DNA from: Pithys albifrons albifrons
Taxonomy: Eukaryota > Chordata > Aves > Passeriformes > Thamnophilidae
Assembly (NCBI RefSeq): GCF_047495875.1
Contig: NC_092486.1
Span: 1,102,501 to 1,166,500, forward strand
DNA length: 64,000 nucleotides
Direction of reading: 5' to 3'
Shown: in pieces, positions 1 to 11,345 of the stretch
Layout of the letters: each line of letters begins with the position of its first letter
Position numbering within the stretch: position 1 is the first letter of the stretch
Notes under the pieces: generated by a model
What the model was told of the DNA's origin: nothing
Seen by the model: the letters and a program-made list of their open reading frames with translations, nothing else
Databases searched by the model: none
Made by a program: the position numbers and the translations under genes

Positions 1-505
1 GGAAAATAATAACACAGAAAACCCACCCCAGGGCTCCCAAATTCAACAGTCTGGAGTTCATGAAAATCAAAATTCACACTCAGAACATGTGTCTGCAGTG
101 ACAAAAAAATCAGCTTCTGCCTCCCAAACTCTCCTCTGCTGTTTCCCCTCAGTCTTTTAATCATTTACAACCCAGATTTACCCTTTTAGTCCTTTTTCCA
201 GCCCCAATTGTATTTGTCTTTCACTGATCCATGGAGCACCCAGAGAAAGGAGGAAAACTCCAGCTGGATCCCACTAACACATTCCATTCTGGTCTCCACA
301 TCCCAACTAATTCCCTTTGACCACATAAAAAGCATCTCCAGCTCTTGTTGTCTCCACAACACTTTGGGTTTCCTCTTCCAGTCCCTTGATGTCTATGGTG
401 TTTTTGATTTATTTTTTTCATTTTTATAGATTTTAGAATCGCCCTCGTACCTGTTGGTACTTCCCATGACCAGGAGGGCGAAGCAGGAGGAGCAGGAACA
501 CCTAC

Positions 506-643
506 CTGTGACCAGGGGGTTCTGCTTGAGGTAACTGGGGAGCACCAGCCCAAAGAAGATGGAGAATCCGAGCACAAAGAGGTTCCTGGAGGAGTTCAGG
601 TCGATGAACTGGAGGTTGGACAGTCCCACGGCCGTGATCATCC
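506..643 (-). CDS. SLC23A2: SLC23A2 coding exon 13 (last in window)
   Basis: Encodes [20 protein letters not shown] then [20 protein letters not shown] and QNPLVT plus one base (residues 495-540). Acceptor GTGCCCAG, donor ACAG|GTAGGT. The remaining C-terminal exon(s) are outside the window to the left, so the gene is incomplete here and not broken. Confidence 0.96.
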
Positions 644-723
644 CTGGGCACAGACACAGGAGGGTCAGCCCTCCAGGGAACACGGGACGGCAGAGGAGAG
701 GGGGAGCGAGGGCCGAGTCTCAC

Positions 724-853
724 CAAAGAGGGTGCAGAAGAGGGCGCCGAGCACGGGGTCGGGCAGGGACGCGAACAGGGCGCTGAACTTGCCCACCATG
801 CCCAGCAGCAGCATGAAGGCAGCGCCGTACTGGATCACCCTGCGGCTGCCAAC
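724..853 (-). CDS. SLC23A2: SLC23A2 coding exon 12
   Basis: Encodes [20 protein letters not shown] then [20 protein letters not shown] and TLF plus one base (residues 452-494). The LPDPVLGA segment is conserved in SLC23 proteins. Acceptor CTCTCTCCCCAG, donor TTTG|GTGAGA. The acceptor and first exon bases resemble the unit of the ~2.9 kb minisatellite that starts at the intron edge. Confidence 0.96.
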
Positions 854-3740
854 CTGGGGAGAGAGCACAGCACCACTGGCACACATCCTGCCCAGGCTGA
901 GGAGAGAGCACAGCACCACTGGCACACATCCTGCCCAGGCTGAGGAGAGAGCACAGCACCACTGGCACACATCCTGCCCGGGCTGAGGAGAGAGCACAGC
1001 ACTACACTGGCACACATCCTGCCCAGCCTGGGCAGAGAGCACAGCACACTGGGGAATCCTGCCCAGCCTGGGCAGAGAGCACAGCACCACACTGGCACAC
1101 ATCCTGCCCAGTCTGGGTGGGCAGAGAGCACAGCACCACACTGGCACACATCCTGCCCAGCCTGGGTGGGCAGAGAGCACAGCACCACACTGGCACACAT
1201 CCTCCCCAGTCTGGGCAGAGAACACAGCACACTGGGGAATCCTGCCCAGCCTGAGGAGAGAGCACAGCACCACACTGGCACACATCCTGCCCAGCCTGGG
1301 TGAGGAGAGAGCACAGCACCACACTGGCACACATCCTGCCCAGCCTGGGTGGGCAGAGAGCACAGCACACTGGGGAATCCTGCCCAGCCTGGGGAGAGAG
1401 CACAGCAACTGGGAAACCTGCCTCTGGCAAACCCTGCCCCTGGCCCAGCCCAACCTGGGCAGAGAGCACAGCACACTGGGAAATCCTGCCCAGCATAAGG
1501 AGAGAGCACAGCACACTGGCACACATCCTGCCCAGCCTGGGCAGAGAGCACAGCACCACACTGGCACACATCCTGCCCAGCCTGGGCAGAGAGCACAGCA
1601 CACTGGGGAATCCTGCCCAGCCTGGGCAGAGAGCACAGCACCACACTGGCACACATCCTGCCCAGCCTGGGTGGGCAGAGAGCACAGCACCACACTGGCA
1701 CACATCCTGCCCAGTCTGGGTGGGCAGAGAGCACAGCACCACACTGGCACACATCCTGCCCAGCCTGGGTGGGCAGAGAGCACAGCACCACACTGGCACA
1801 CATCCTCCCCAGTCTGGGCAGAGAACACAGCACACTGGGGAATCCTGCCCAGCCTGAGGAGAGAGCACAGCACCACACTGGCACACATCCTGCCCAGCCT
1901 GGGCAGAGAGCACAGCACCACACTGGCACACATCCTGCCCAGCCTGGGTGAGGAGAGAGCACAGCACCACACTGGCACACATCCTGCCCAGCCTGGGTGA
2001 GGAGAGAGCACAGCACCACACTGGCACACATCCTGCCCAGCCTGGGTGGGCAGAGAGCACAGCACACTGGGGAATCCTGCCCAGCCTGGGGAGAGAGCAC
2101 AGCAACTGGGAAACCTGCCTCTGGCAAACCCTGCCCCTGGCCCAGCCCAACCTGGGCAGAGAGCACAGCACACTGGGAAATCCTGCCCAGCATAAGGAGA
2201 GAGCACAGCACACTGGCACACATCCTGCCCAGCCTGGGCAGAGAGCACAGCACCACACTGGCAAACATCCTGCCCAGCCTGGGCAGAGAGCACAGCACCA
2301 CACTGGCACACATCCTGCCCAATCTGGGTGGGCAGAGAGCACAGCACCACACTGGCACACATCCTGCCCAGCCTGGGTGGGCAGAGAGCACAGCACCACA
2401 CTGGCACACATCCTGCCCAGTCTGGGCAGAGAGCACAGCACACTGGGGAATCCTGCCCAGCCTGAGGCGAGAGCACAGCACACTGGCACAAATCCTGCCC
2501 AGCCTGGGTGGGCAGAGAGCACAGCACACTGGGGAATCCTGCCCAGCCTGGGTGGGCAGAGAGCACAGCACCACACTGGCACACATCCTGCCCAGCCTGG
2601 GTGGGCAGAGAGCACAGCACCACACTGGCACACATCCTGCCCAGCCTGGGCAGAGAACACAGCACACTGGGGATTCCTGCCCAGCCTGAGGAGAGAGCAC
2701 AGCACACTGGCACACATCCTGCCCAGCCTGGGCAGAGAGCACAGCACACTGGCACAAATCCTGCCCAGCCTGGGGAGAGAGCACAGCAACTGGGACAAAT
2801 CCTGCCCCTGGCACAAATCCTGCCCCTGGTCCTGCAGGACAGCGCACAGCAACTGGCACAAATCCTGCCCAACCTGGGGAGAGAGCACAGCACACTGGCA
2901 CAAATCCTGCCCAGCCTGGGTGGGCAGAGAGCACAGCACCACACTGGCACACATCCTGCCCAGCCCAACCTGGGCAGAGAGCACAGCACACTGGTACAAA
3001 TCCTGCCCAGCCTGGGTGGGCAGAGAGCACAGCACACTGGCACACATCCTGCCCAGCCCAACCTGGGCAGAGAGCACAGCACACTGGCACACATCCTGCC
3101 CAGCCCAACCTGGGCAGAGAGCACAGCACACTGGCACAAATCCTGCCCAACCTGGGGAGAGAGCACAGCACACTGGCACAAATCCTGCCCAGCGTGGGTG
3201 GGCAGAGAGCACAGCACACTGGCACACATCCTGCCCAGCCCAACCTGGGCAGAGAGCACAGCACACTGGCACCAATCCTGCCCAGCCTGGGTGGGCAGAG
3301 AGCACAGCACACTGGCACAAATCCTGCCCAGTCTGGGTGGGCAGAGAGCACAGCACACTGGCACAAATCCTGCCCAGTCTGGGTGGGCAGAGAGCACAGC
3401 ACACTGGCACAAATCCTGCCCCTGGCCCAGCCCAGCCTGGGCAGAGAGCACAGCACACTGGCACAAATCCTGCCCCTGGCCCAGCCCAGCCTGGGCAGAG
3501 AGCACAGCACACTGGCACAAATCCTGCCCAGCCTGGGCAGAGAGCACAGCACACTGGCACCAATCCTGCCCCTGGCCCAGCCCAGCCGGGGCAGAGAGCA
3601 CAGCACACTGGCACAAATCCTGCCCCTGGCCCAGCCCAGCCTGGGCAGAGAGCACAGCACACTGGCACAAATCCTGCCCAGCCTGGGCAGAGAGCACAGC
3701 ACACTGGCACAAATCCTGCCCCTGGCCCTGCCCCACCCCC
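854..3740. repeat. Minisatellite of 43-56 bp units fused to the exon 12 acceptor
   Basis: About 65 units, on the plus strand of the form GCAGAGAGCACAGCACACTG followed by GCACAAATCCTGCCCAGCCTGG. On the transcribed strand each unit ends CTGTGCTCTCTGCCCAG then GCTGGGCAG. The true exon 12 junction is CTGTGCTCTCTCCCCAG then GTTGGCAGC, so the exon acceptor is effectively the last unit. The array is free of stops in all three sense frames for about 2.7 kb. A block near 1408-1502 recurs about 698 bases later, showing higher-order duplication. Confidence 0.95.
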
Positions 3741-4816
3741 TGCAGTTCACTCTGTTCTCCTCCTTTGCAGTTGAGCTCCTTCCCAAGGTTCTCTGTGTGT
3801 GGTTTTGTTTCCAAGGGGCTCAGCTGCTCCAGCCTCAGGGAACCTCCCTGGATTTGGGGTTTGGTGACTCCAAGGCAGCTTGAAAAGCAGCTGGAAATGC
3901 TGCAGCACAAGCACAACAGCTGGTGCAGGCCCAGCTGCAGGAGAGGAAGCAAACAGGGAGAGCACACCTGGGAGAGATGGCAAATGGGGCACATAAATGC
4001 CATTTGTGCTGCCCCTGGACAGGAACAGATGGGTGGGGTGAGGCAGGAGCAGGATTTTTACACCAAGATCAGCAACTGGTTTCTACAGCCCTGGGAGAGC
4101 AGGACTGGAGTCACTGCACATGCAAACAGGGTGTGCTGACACACCAAGGGCTGCACTTCCTTCCCAGTTTTATTTTAAGCACCCAGACTTGGGGCAGTGT
4201 TGGTCTCTGTTGCAGTGGCAGATGACAAACCTGAATAATTCATGTTTTAATTCTGCTCCAGCACCATAAAAGGTGCCCCAGGGACATGAAACCCCCTTTT
4301 ACACTGTCAGGTGGTGTCTGGCCAAGGCCTTTGCATGTCTCCTCTCACAGGGTGTTAAGGTTCAAAGGAAGGAGGTATTAATGTGACTGAGCTGAATGAG
4401 TGAAGGGAGACTCAGAAAGAGCAGGTCTGGGGGGGAGGAAAGTCCTTCTCTCCCTGTTCCTGCTGAGCTCTCAGGGGGGATCACTGGGGAGCTCACTAAG
4501 ATTACAACAGAAATTAACCTGCACCTTTCTCTGCTTTATAAAGGTAATTTCCTCAGGGCCACCTTGCTCTAAAATAACCTTCCTGCACGAAATGGGCAAG
4601 TTCTGTCAAACCCACACGACAGGGACACTTATTTATGCAAGTGCTCAATCACTACAAGGCAAACAAGTGAAGCTCCTCTGGGAAGCTGCTGGAAACATCC
4701 TGGGAGCATTTAATGAGCACCTTCATTGCCAGCACACACAAACCTCATGGGAGGGCATGGAATGGCACTGGAGCCTCCATCTCCTCCAGTGTTATGGCAG
4801 GAGCTGCCCCAGTTAC
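3741..4816. other. Intron sequence, no gene seen
   Basis: Single-copy-looking intron 11 sequence (between exons 11 and 12). No splice-flanked coding segment, RNA gene or recognisable mobile element was seen. Confidence 0.6.
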
Positions 4817-4821
4817 CAGAG

Positions 4822-5447
4822 TGTCCTAGTTCAGCAGGAGGGACCAGCTAACCCTGTGTGGGGGTGATCAAAGCTGTGTATTCTACCCCCTCTATTCATT
4901 CCCCAAGGACAATGGGCCATTGGCAGCAGCTGCCCAGGGAGCCATTGGCACCTTCACACCCAGCCTGGGGGGGCGGAGCTGCCAATGGGCCATCAACGGT
5001 TCAACACCCCCTGGCTCCCAGAGTTAATCACCCATTGTGTGAGTCCCCGCCCAGGGGGAGGGACTGGGTGCTCCCTGAGGGTACATAAGTGGTGGGTAAG
5101 AAGACTTTGGTAACCTCTCGTTGGATCCAGAGCAGCAGCAGGACCTCGACAGGAGGAGATCCCCACTCTCACCCAGACCACAGCCCTCACCTGCACCAAC
5201 AGGTTTTTCTTTTCCTTTTGCTCTGGACTTGGGGGAGCCACAGGGGTCTCAGCACAAGGGCAAACAAACCCCTTTGGGTTTGTGCCCCAGGACACTGGGT
5301 TATACTGCTGGGGCTTTGTGAGTTGAAAGCAATTTCCCTTTCATGTCAGTGTTTTTAGTGTAATATTATTATTCAATTTTAGCTCTGACTTACAATCTCT
5401 CTCGTGGTGAGTTCATTTCCCTGCTGGTTCACCTTTAAACCAGCACA
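4822..5447 (+). mobile_element. Solo LTR of an endogenous retrovirus (copy 1)
   Basis: A 626-bp element beginning TGTCCTAGTTCAGCAGG and ending TTTAAACCAGCACA (TG...CA termini). It is flanked by the perfect 5-bp target duplication CAGAG (4817-4821 and 5448-5452). It is nearly identical to 46339-46965. A TATA-like TACATAAG lies at about 5091. No internal viral genes are present, so it is a recombined solo LTR. Orientation assumes the TG end is 5' and the TATA-like motif is real. Confidence 0.9.
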
Positions 5448-5452
5448 CAGAG

Positions 5453-6908
5453 TTAATTGGTGTGTTCTTCTCACCAGATGGAACTCAGAGACCCTGCAGT
5501 GTTTACATCCAGTGGAAGCCTCAAATGCAAGTTTTAAGTGGAATTACACACCAGTTTTGGGGGTAAATGCCTTTCCAGGGGGATCCCCAGGCTGATGCAG
5601 CACCAGAGTCCCCTCCCAGACAAACAGCAGAGTATCCACGAGCCAAAAAAAACCCCCCATTTGGGTAAAAACTGAGGTTGCAAAGCTTTTTAGGAGAACA
5701 AGAGGAACCCCTGGGGCAGAGGCACCCAGCTGTGCCACCCTGGGACAGGCACAGTCTCTGCTCCAGAACAGCCCAACTGTGTGCCCAGCTCTGCCCCAGC
5801 TGCCACCAAACACTCATTTTCTGCTGCTCCCACTCATTTCTGTGGGATGGCAGCAAAAAAAGGCTGCTCATTCATATCAGCTCCTATGAATAGCAGCAGA
5901 GAGGAAGCAGAACAAAATAAACCTTTCTCTGAGGGTTTTTCTAACTCAAACTTCCTCCAGGAAATTTCCATCAGCAGCTGAATGGCCACTGGTACAGACA
6001 GCAGATGGTGCTGTTACTGCTGTATTCCAGCCCAGAGCCACCAGAACCACCCTTTGTGCAGCCAAAGAAGTGGCTGGAGATGTAATAAATAAATCATTTC
6101 TGCTGGATGAGGTCAGAGGATGAGTTATTGGGGTGGAGAACATATATTTTCCATCTCATAAACATGAAGGATTTATGGCTTGCACATGAAACACACCAAC
6201 AAGATGTACCAATTTACAACATAAATGACTCCTGCTGGTATTCCTTACCAAGGAATTAAATTAACAAGGTTAAATTAACAGTATCAAGGTTAAATTAACA
6301 GTATCAAGCAAAGCTCTGCAGCCCAAGGCCTGCCAGGTCAAGGCACATCCAGTCCCACACATGAACAAGGCAATCCCTCAATACATTTGGTTGAGTAACA
6401 TCCCCCCAAAAATATGCAATCCCCTCAGCAGTGCCTTAAAAACAAACATTTAGGGGACATTTAACTCTGAAACTGCCTTGACTGTGTCAGTGCCATGTCC
6501 TGGCACAGACAAAGATAAAGCCCAAGGGCCTTGAGTTGCATTTTATTGTGCTCAAGTGAGGCATTAACAACAGTCACTTCCCTTTCAGAGCCAAGACACC
6601 CCAAAAGCACCAATTTCTCTGCAGTTTGAAGTGTTTATGCCTCACTTAAACCCCCTCAGAGCCCTGGAATGCTGCCTTGGTTTTCCAAGGGACAGCTTAT
6701 TTAGCAGCATCTCCTTCCTGGAGGATTGAACCTCCTTCTGCTCTGAATTGAAAGGTTTTGGAGGTGCTGCTGTAGAAGGAAGGACTTCCAGGAGAGCAGC
6801 TGGCACAGACAGGGAGGGCAGCTCAGAAGGGCCTCCTGCAGGAGGGTCATGCTGGGGAACAGGAACACAAGGAGAACACCTGAGGAGAGCTCAGGGTAAA
6901 GCACATAC
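5453..6908. other. Intron sequence, no gene seen
   Basis: Largely single-copy intron 11. A short local duplication of AAGGTTAAATTAACAGTATC occurs near 6268-6305. Nothing else is supported. Confidence 0.6.
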
Positions 6909-7014
6909 CTTTGTGATGCCCAAGACACCAATGTTGGGGCTGGAAGAGGTGGATCCATTCCCTGTCCCAAACACCCCATCCAGAACACAGGAGAGACCCT
7001 CAATGAAAATCCCC
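6909..7014 (-). CDS. SLC23A2: SLC23A2 coding exon 11 (NAT signature)
   Basis: Encodes [20 protein letters not shown] then [15 protein letters not shown] (residues 417-451). [10 protein letters not shown] is the nucleobase-ascorbate transporter signature, which lines the substrate pathway. Donor AAAG|GTATGT. The acceptor GTGCTTCACAG directly abuts, and is part of, the 33-bp minisatellite at 7015-7505. Phase 2 in, 0 out. Confidence 0.97.
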
Positions 7015-7505
7015 CTGTGAAGCACAGAGAGAAACCAGAGTGACATTTGTGTGAGCACAGAGAGAAACCAGAGTCACATTTGTGTGAGCACAGAGAGAAA
7101 CCAGAGTCAAGTCACATTTGTGTGAGCACAGAGAGAAACCAGAGTCCCATTTGTGTGAGCACAGAGAGAAACCAGAGTCAAGTCACATTTGTGTGAGCAC
7201 AGAGAGAAACCAGAGTCACATTTGTGTGAGCACAGAAAAACCAAGAGTCCCATTTGTGTGAGCACAGAGAGAAACCAGAGTCACATTTGTGTGAGCACAG
7301 AGAGAAACCAGAGTGATATTTGTGTGAGCACAGAAGAAACAAAGTCCCATTTGTGTGAGCACAGAGAGAAACCAGAGTCAAGTCACTTTTGTGTGAGCAC
7401 AGAAAAACCAAGAGTCCCATTTGTGTGAGCACAGAGAGAAACCAGAGTCCCATTTGTGTGAGCACAGAAAAACCAAGAGTCCCATTTGTGTGAGCACAGA
7501 GCCCT
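7015..7505. repeat. 33-bp minisatellite containing the exon 11 polypyrimidine tract
   Basis: About 15 units of period 33, GTGAGCACAGAGAGAAACCA plus GAGTCACATTTGT on the plus strand. On the transcribed strand each unit reads CTCTGGTTTCTCTCTGTGCT; the exon-proximal unit continues TTCACAG straight into exon 11. The working acceptor is therefore the first unit of the array. Confidence 0.95.
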
Positions 7506-7994
7506 CAGTGTTACAGTGGGGGCTGTCAGGGCTCTCTCCCATTGTGGGATTATTGTAATTCGTATTTCCAGCTCCAGCACACCTGGAAAACCCATCCCAG
7601 TTCTGTTTTCAGAGTCTCAGACAATCACATTCTAACTGAGGAAATTACAAGATAATTCAACTCGAAATCACAGCATAAGCCAAACTTAAGGGCTGCTCTT
7701 TCTTTCTCCAACCCCATTTCAGGTGACTCTGACAAACCAGCGCAGCTCCACACCCAGACTGGAGCTCTGTCCCTATGGAGGTTGTGCTGGAACATCCCCA
7801 GCCTCCAGCAGGAGCAGCACTGCCATCCCAGTGCTCCCCTGGCACCACAGTAACCCCACCCCACCCCTGCAGCTCATGGCTCAGCCCCTCAGCTCTGGTG
7901 TGTGACTGACCCGTGATGTTCCACCCCGGAGCACATTTCTGGGAAAAAATAAGCCCAAAAGCCCAAGGCCCAAGTGGCTGTGGTGTGGGCAGAC
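7506..7994. other. Intron 10 (between exons 10 and 11), nothing recognised
   Basis: Ordinary intron sequence between the minisatellite at 7015-7505 and the donor of exon 10. No feature is supported. Confidence 0.6.
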
Positions 7995-8142
7995 CTGTTG
8001 ATGGCGTGGATGGGCGGAGGGGGGGCGCAGGACAGGCGGGCACAGGCGTAGTAGTCGCCGATGGACTCGATGATGCTGGCGACGACGGCGCTGAGCATGC
8101 CGATCACCCCGGCGGCCGAGATGGTGGGCAAACCCCACTGGA
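7995..8142 (-). CDS. SLC23A2: SLC23A2 coding exon 10
   Basis: Encodes F(split)[19 protein letters not shown] ... [18 protein letters not shown] then IHAINR (residues 367-416), the TM8 core of the NAT fold, including the conserved E in [12 protein letters not shown]. Acceptor CTCTCCCCAG. The donor is AACAG|GTCTGC, a poor match to GTRAGT but at the position required by the protein and by the phase of exon 11. Confidence 0.95.
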
Positions 8143-8230
8143 CTGGGGAGAGAAGGGAGCTGAAACCCTCCTGCCCCAGCACACAGCACGACACACAGCA
8201 GGACACACAGCCCCTGCACTCACTCATGCA

Positions 8231-9580
8231 ACTGTCTGGCTTGGGAAGGACCTTCAAGGCCATTGAGCCCACCTGTTCATTCCCCCAGCGCTGCCAAGGC
8301 CACCACTGCCCATGTCCCCAAGTGCCACATCCACAGGGATGTTCAGTGTCCCCAGGGATGGGCACTCCACTCCTGTGCCAGCTGGGCAGCCCTTTCCATG
8401 CAAGAATTTCCCCAGGGTCCAGCCTGAACATCCCTTGGCACAGCCTGAGGCTGTTCCCTCTCTTGTCCCTGTTCCTGGGGCAGAGCCCGACCAAACTGGT
8501 GGGATGTTTCTCATGGAATCATGGAATGGTTTAGGGTGGAAAAGCCCTCTAAGGTCATGGAGTCCCCTTGTTCCCCAGCACTGCCAAGGCCACGACTGCC
8601 CATGTCCCCACAGGGATGTTCAGTGTCCCCAGGGATGGGCACTCCACTCCTGTGCCAGCTGGGCAGCCCTTTCCATTCAGGAATTTCCCCAGGGTCCAGC
8701 CTGAACATCCCTTGGCACAGCCTGAGGCCATTCCCTCTCCTCCTGTCCCTGTTCCTGGGGCAGAGCCCGACCAAACTGGTGGGATGTTTATCATGGAATG
8801 GTTTAGGTTGGAAAAGCCCTCTAAGGTCACCAAGTCCACCCATTTCTCAGCACTGCCAAGGCCACCACTGCCCATATCCCCACAGGGATGGTGAATCCCC
8901 CCAGGGATGGGCACTCACTCCTGTGCCAGCTGGGCAGCCCTTTCCATGCAGGAATTTCCCCAGGGTCCAGCCTGAACATCCCTTGGCACAGCCTGAGGCC
9001 ATTCCCTCTCCTCCTGTCCCTGTTCCTGGGGCAGAGCCCGACCAAACTGGTGGGATGTTTATCATGGAATCATGGAATGGTTTAGGGTGGAAAAGCCCTC
9101 TAAGGTCACCAAGTCCACCTGTTCTCCAGCACTGCCAAGGCCACCACTGCCCATGTCCCCAAGTGCCACATCCACAGGGATAGTGAATCCCCCCAGGGAT
9201 GGGCACTCCACTCCTGTGCCAGCTGGACAGCCCCTTCCATGCAGGAACTGTTCCCAATATTCAGCCTGAACTCTCCCTGATGCAGGTCCAGGCTGTTCCT
9301 TCTCCCCCTCCCTGTTTCCTGGAGCTGAGCTTGACCCCCTCCACACCCCCCATCTCTCCCCTTCCATCAGGGAATTGAGAGGGAAAAGTTCCCTCCTGAG
9401 CCTCCTTTTCTCCAGGATGAGCCCCCTCAGCCACTCCTGCAGCTCCAGCCCCTTCCCCAGCTCCATTCCCTTCCCTGCACACCCCCAGCCTCTCCATGTC
9501 CTTGTCCTGGGGACCCAGAGCTGCCCCCCAGGCCTGGAGGTGCCCCCAGCAGTGCCAGCACAGGGACAGGCTATTTATTC
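8231..9580 (-). mobile_element. CR1-derived sequence with a tandemly repeated ~270-280 bp unit
   Basis: Minus-oriented CR1-like sequence. A unit starting near CATGGAATGGTTTAGGGTGG and running to CCAAACTGGTGGGATGTTT repeats at about 8520, 8791 and 9071, preceded by a diverged copy from 8231. After 9250 it continues as single-copy CR1 sequence. The tandem arrangement is seen directly; CR1 identity rests on recognised family sequence. Confidence 0.75.
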
Positions 9581-10860
9581 ATCTCCACACACTATTGATT
9601 CATCTTCAGTGGGAACAACAAACTCCCCTCCCCCAAACACAGCCTGGCAAGTTCAAGTAGATGAAAGGAGCAAAGGGAAAACTGCTTTGATCTTGCTTGG
9701 AAACATCCCAGAGAGCCACCAAACCCCACCAGAAGAATTCCTCCTGTTCAGATGGCAGGAATTGGAGCTACAGCTTGTGAGAAAATAATTCTGGGCAGTG
9801 AGGCAGATGCCACTTAATTATTATTGCCCCAAAAACTCAGGCTGTGGTTACAAGTTTAGTTTATCAAAGAGGATGGGCCACAACCAGCTCTGATCCCTGC
9901 ACAAACACCTCTCTGGTCCAAACTTTTGTAGAAGGGAAAATGAGATTAATTTAAGCCCTGCAGAAAAGCTTGGCAGGTTTTCCACACCAACTGCCTTGAT
10001 GCTTTTATCTCTTTGAAAGAGATGAGCCTCCTGCAACAAAAGGGACTGGAAATCACACAGGAGTGAGTGAATTTCACAGACAGGGAAGGTCTAATCAGGG
10101 TGGAGTTTTCCTCCTCTCCTTTCCCAAAAGCTTCTATTCTTCATCTTCTGCTTTAGAAGTGTTTTCTTTTAAGGACTAATCAGAGCCAAGGCACATGGGA
10201 AGCCACAGTGAAGCTGCCTCCTGACAATGGGGAGTTATTCCTAACCATTTGTGTTATTTTATTCCCTTATTACCCTGAATTTCTGAGCAGCACAAGGGTG
10301 AAGCAGTTGTGCAACTCCACCTCTTGCCATAAAACCAGCCTTTAAACTCAGGGATGGCCAACAAGAGAACACAAGTATCCCAAGTGTTGTATAAAGTGCT
10401 TGGTGTTCCCTTGTAAAGGCTTTCACTGCCCTGTGATAAGCAGGACTGGCATCCTCTGACTTGCCCACGGGCCCAATTCCAACCCCACTCTGGCAAGTCA
10501 GGGCATTTTTATGTCATTAAGAGTTGTGCCAATTCAGGAATGGGTGTGTTTGGGGCAGGGAAGAGCAGCAAAGTGGGAAAAGGTCCACACAATAGAGATT
10601 CTTCAGACTGTGAGAGCCAATGGCTCCAGTGGCTTAACAGGACTTGGAATGACCTGATCTTGTTATGCTGTAAGTCAGATGATCAACCCTACCCTGGAAA
10701 CCCACATTTCATGGACAGGCACATGATGCTATTAGAGGTCAAGAGTGGCCCAGATAAACCCCACAAGTGCCTTCTGCTCATTCCAGTTTCAGAAGCTCAG
10801 CCTTTCCTGGGTGAGATCTCAAGGTTATCAGTTAAAGGGGGAAATTACAAAAACCACCAC
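9581..10860. other. Intron 9 sequence, no gene seen
   Basis: Moderately AT-rich intron sequence without a supported feature. Confidence 0.6.
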
Positions 10861-11345
10861 CATGGAATGGCTTGGGTTGGGAAGAATCATCCCATTCCAC
10901 GACCCAGCCCTGGGCAGGGACACCTCCCACTGTCCCAGGGGGCTCCAGCCTGGCCCTGGGCACTCCCAGGGCTGGGGCAGCCACAGCTTCTCTGGGAATC
11001 CCAGCCCAGCCCTTCCCACCCTCCCAGGGAGGAATTCCTTCCCAATATCCCACCTATCCCTGCCCTCTGGCAGTGGGAAGCCATTCCCTGTGTCCTGTCC
11101 CTCCATCCCTTATCCCCACTCCCTCTCCAGCTCTCCTGGAGCCCCTTCAGGTCCTGCCAGGGGCTCTCAGCTCTCTCAGAGCCTTCCCTTCTCCAGGTGA
11201 CCCCCCCAGCTCTCCCAGCCTGGCTCCAGAGGGGCTCCAGCCCTGGAGCAGCTCCGGGGCCTCCTCTGCACTCGCTCCAAGCCCCATCTGACCTGGCCTT
11301 GGACACTCCCAGGGACGGCCCGTCCACAAGCCCATGGGAACCCTC
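10861..11345 (-). mobile_element. CR1 LINE fragment, minus orientation
   Basis: Begins CATGGAATGGCTTGGGTTGG and continues with CR1 3'-region phrases such as GGGCAGGGACACCTCCCACT and CAGCCACAGCTTCTCTGGGA. It ends at the C-rich array associated with exon 9. Confidence 0.85.

Noticed and set aside
665..4003. Very long minus-strand reading frame (1112 codons) with Cys-rich repeats
   Set aside because: It is the read-through of an intronic minisatellite that lacks stops in all frames. Only the segment 724-853 is exon, bounded by splice sites and homologous to SVCT2.
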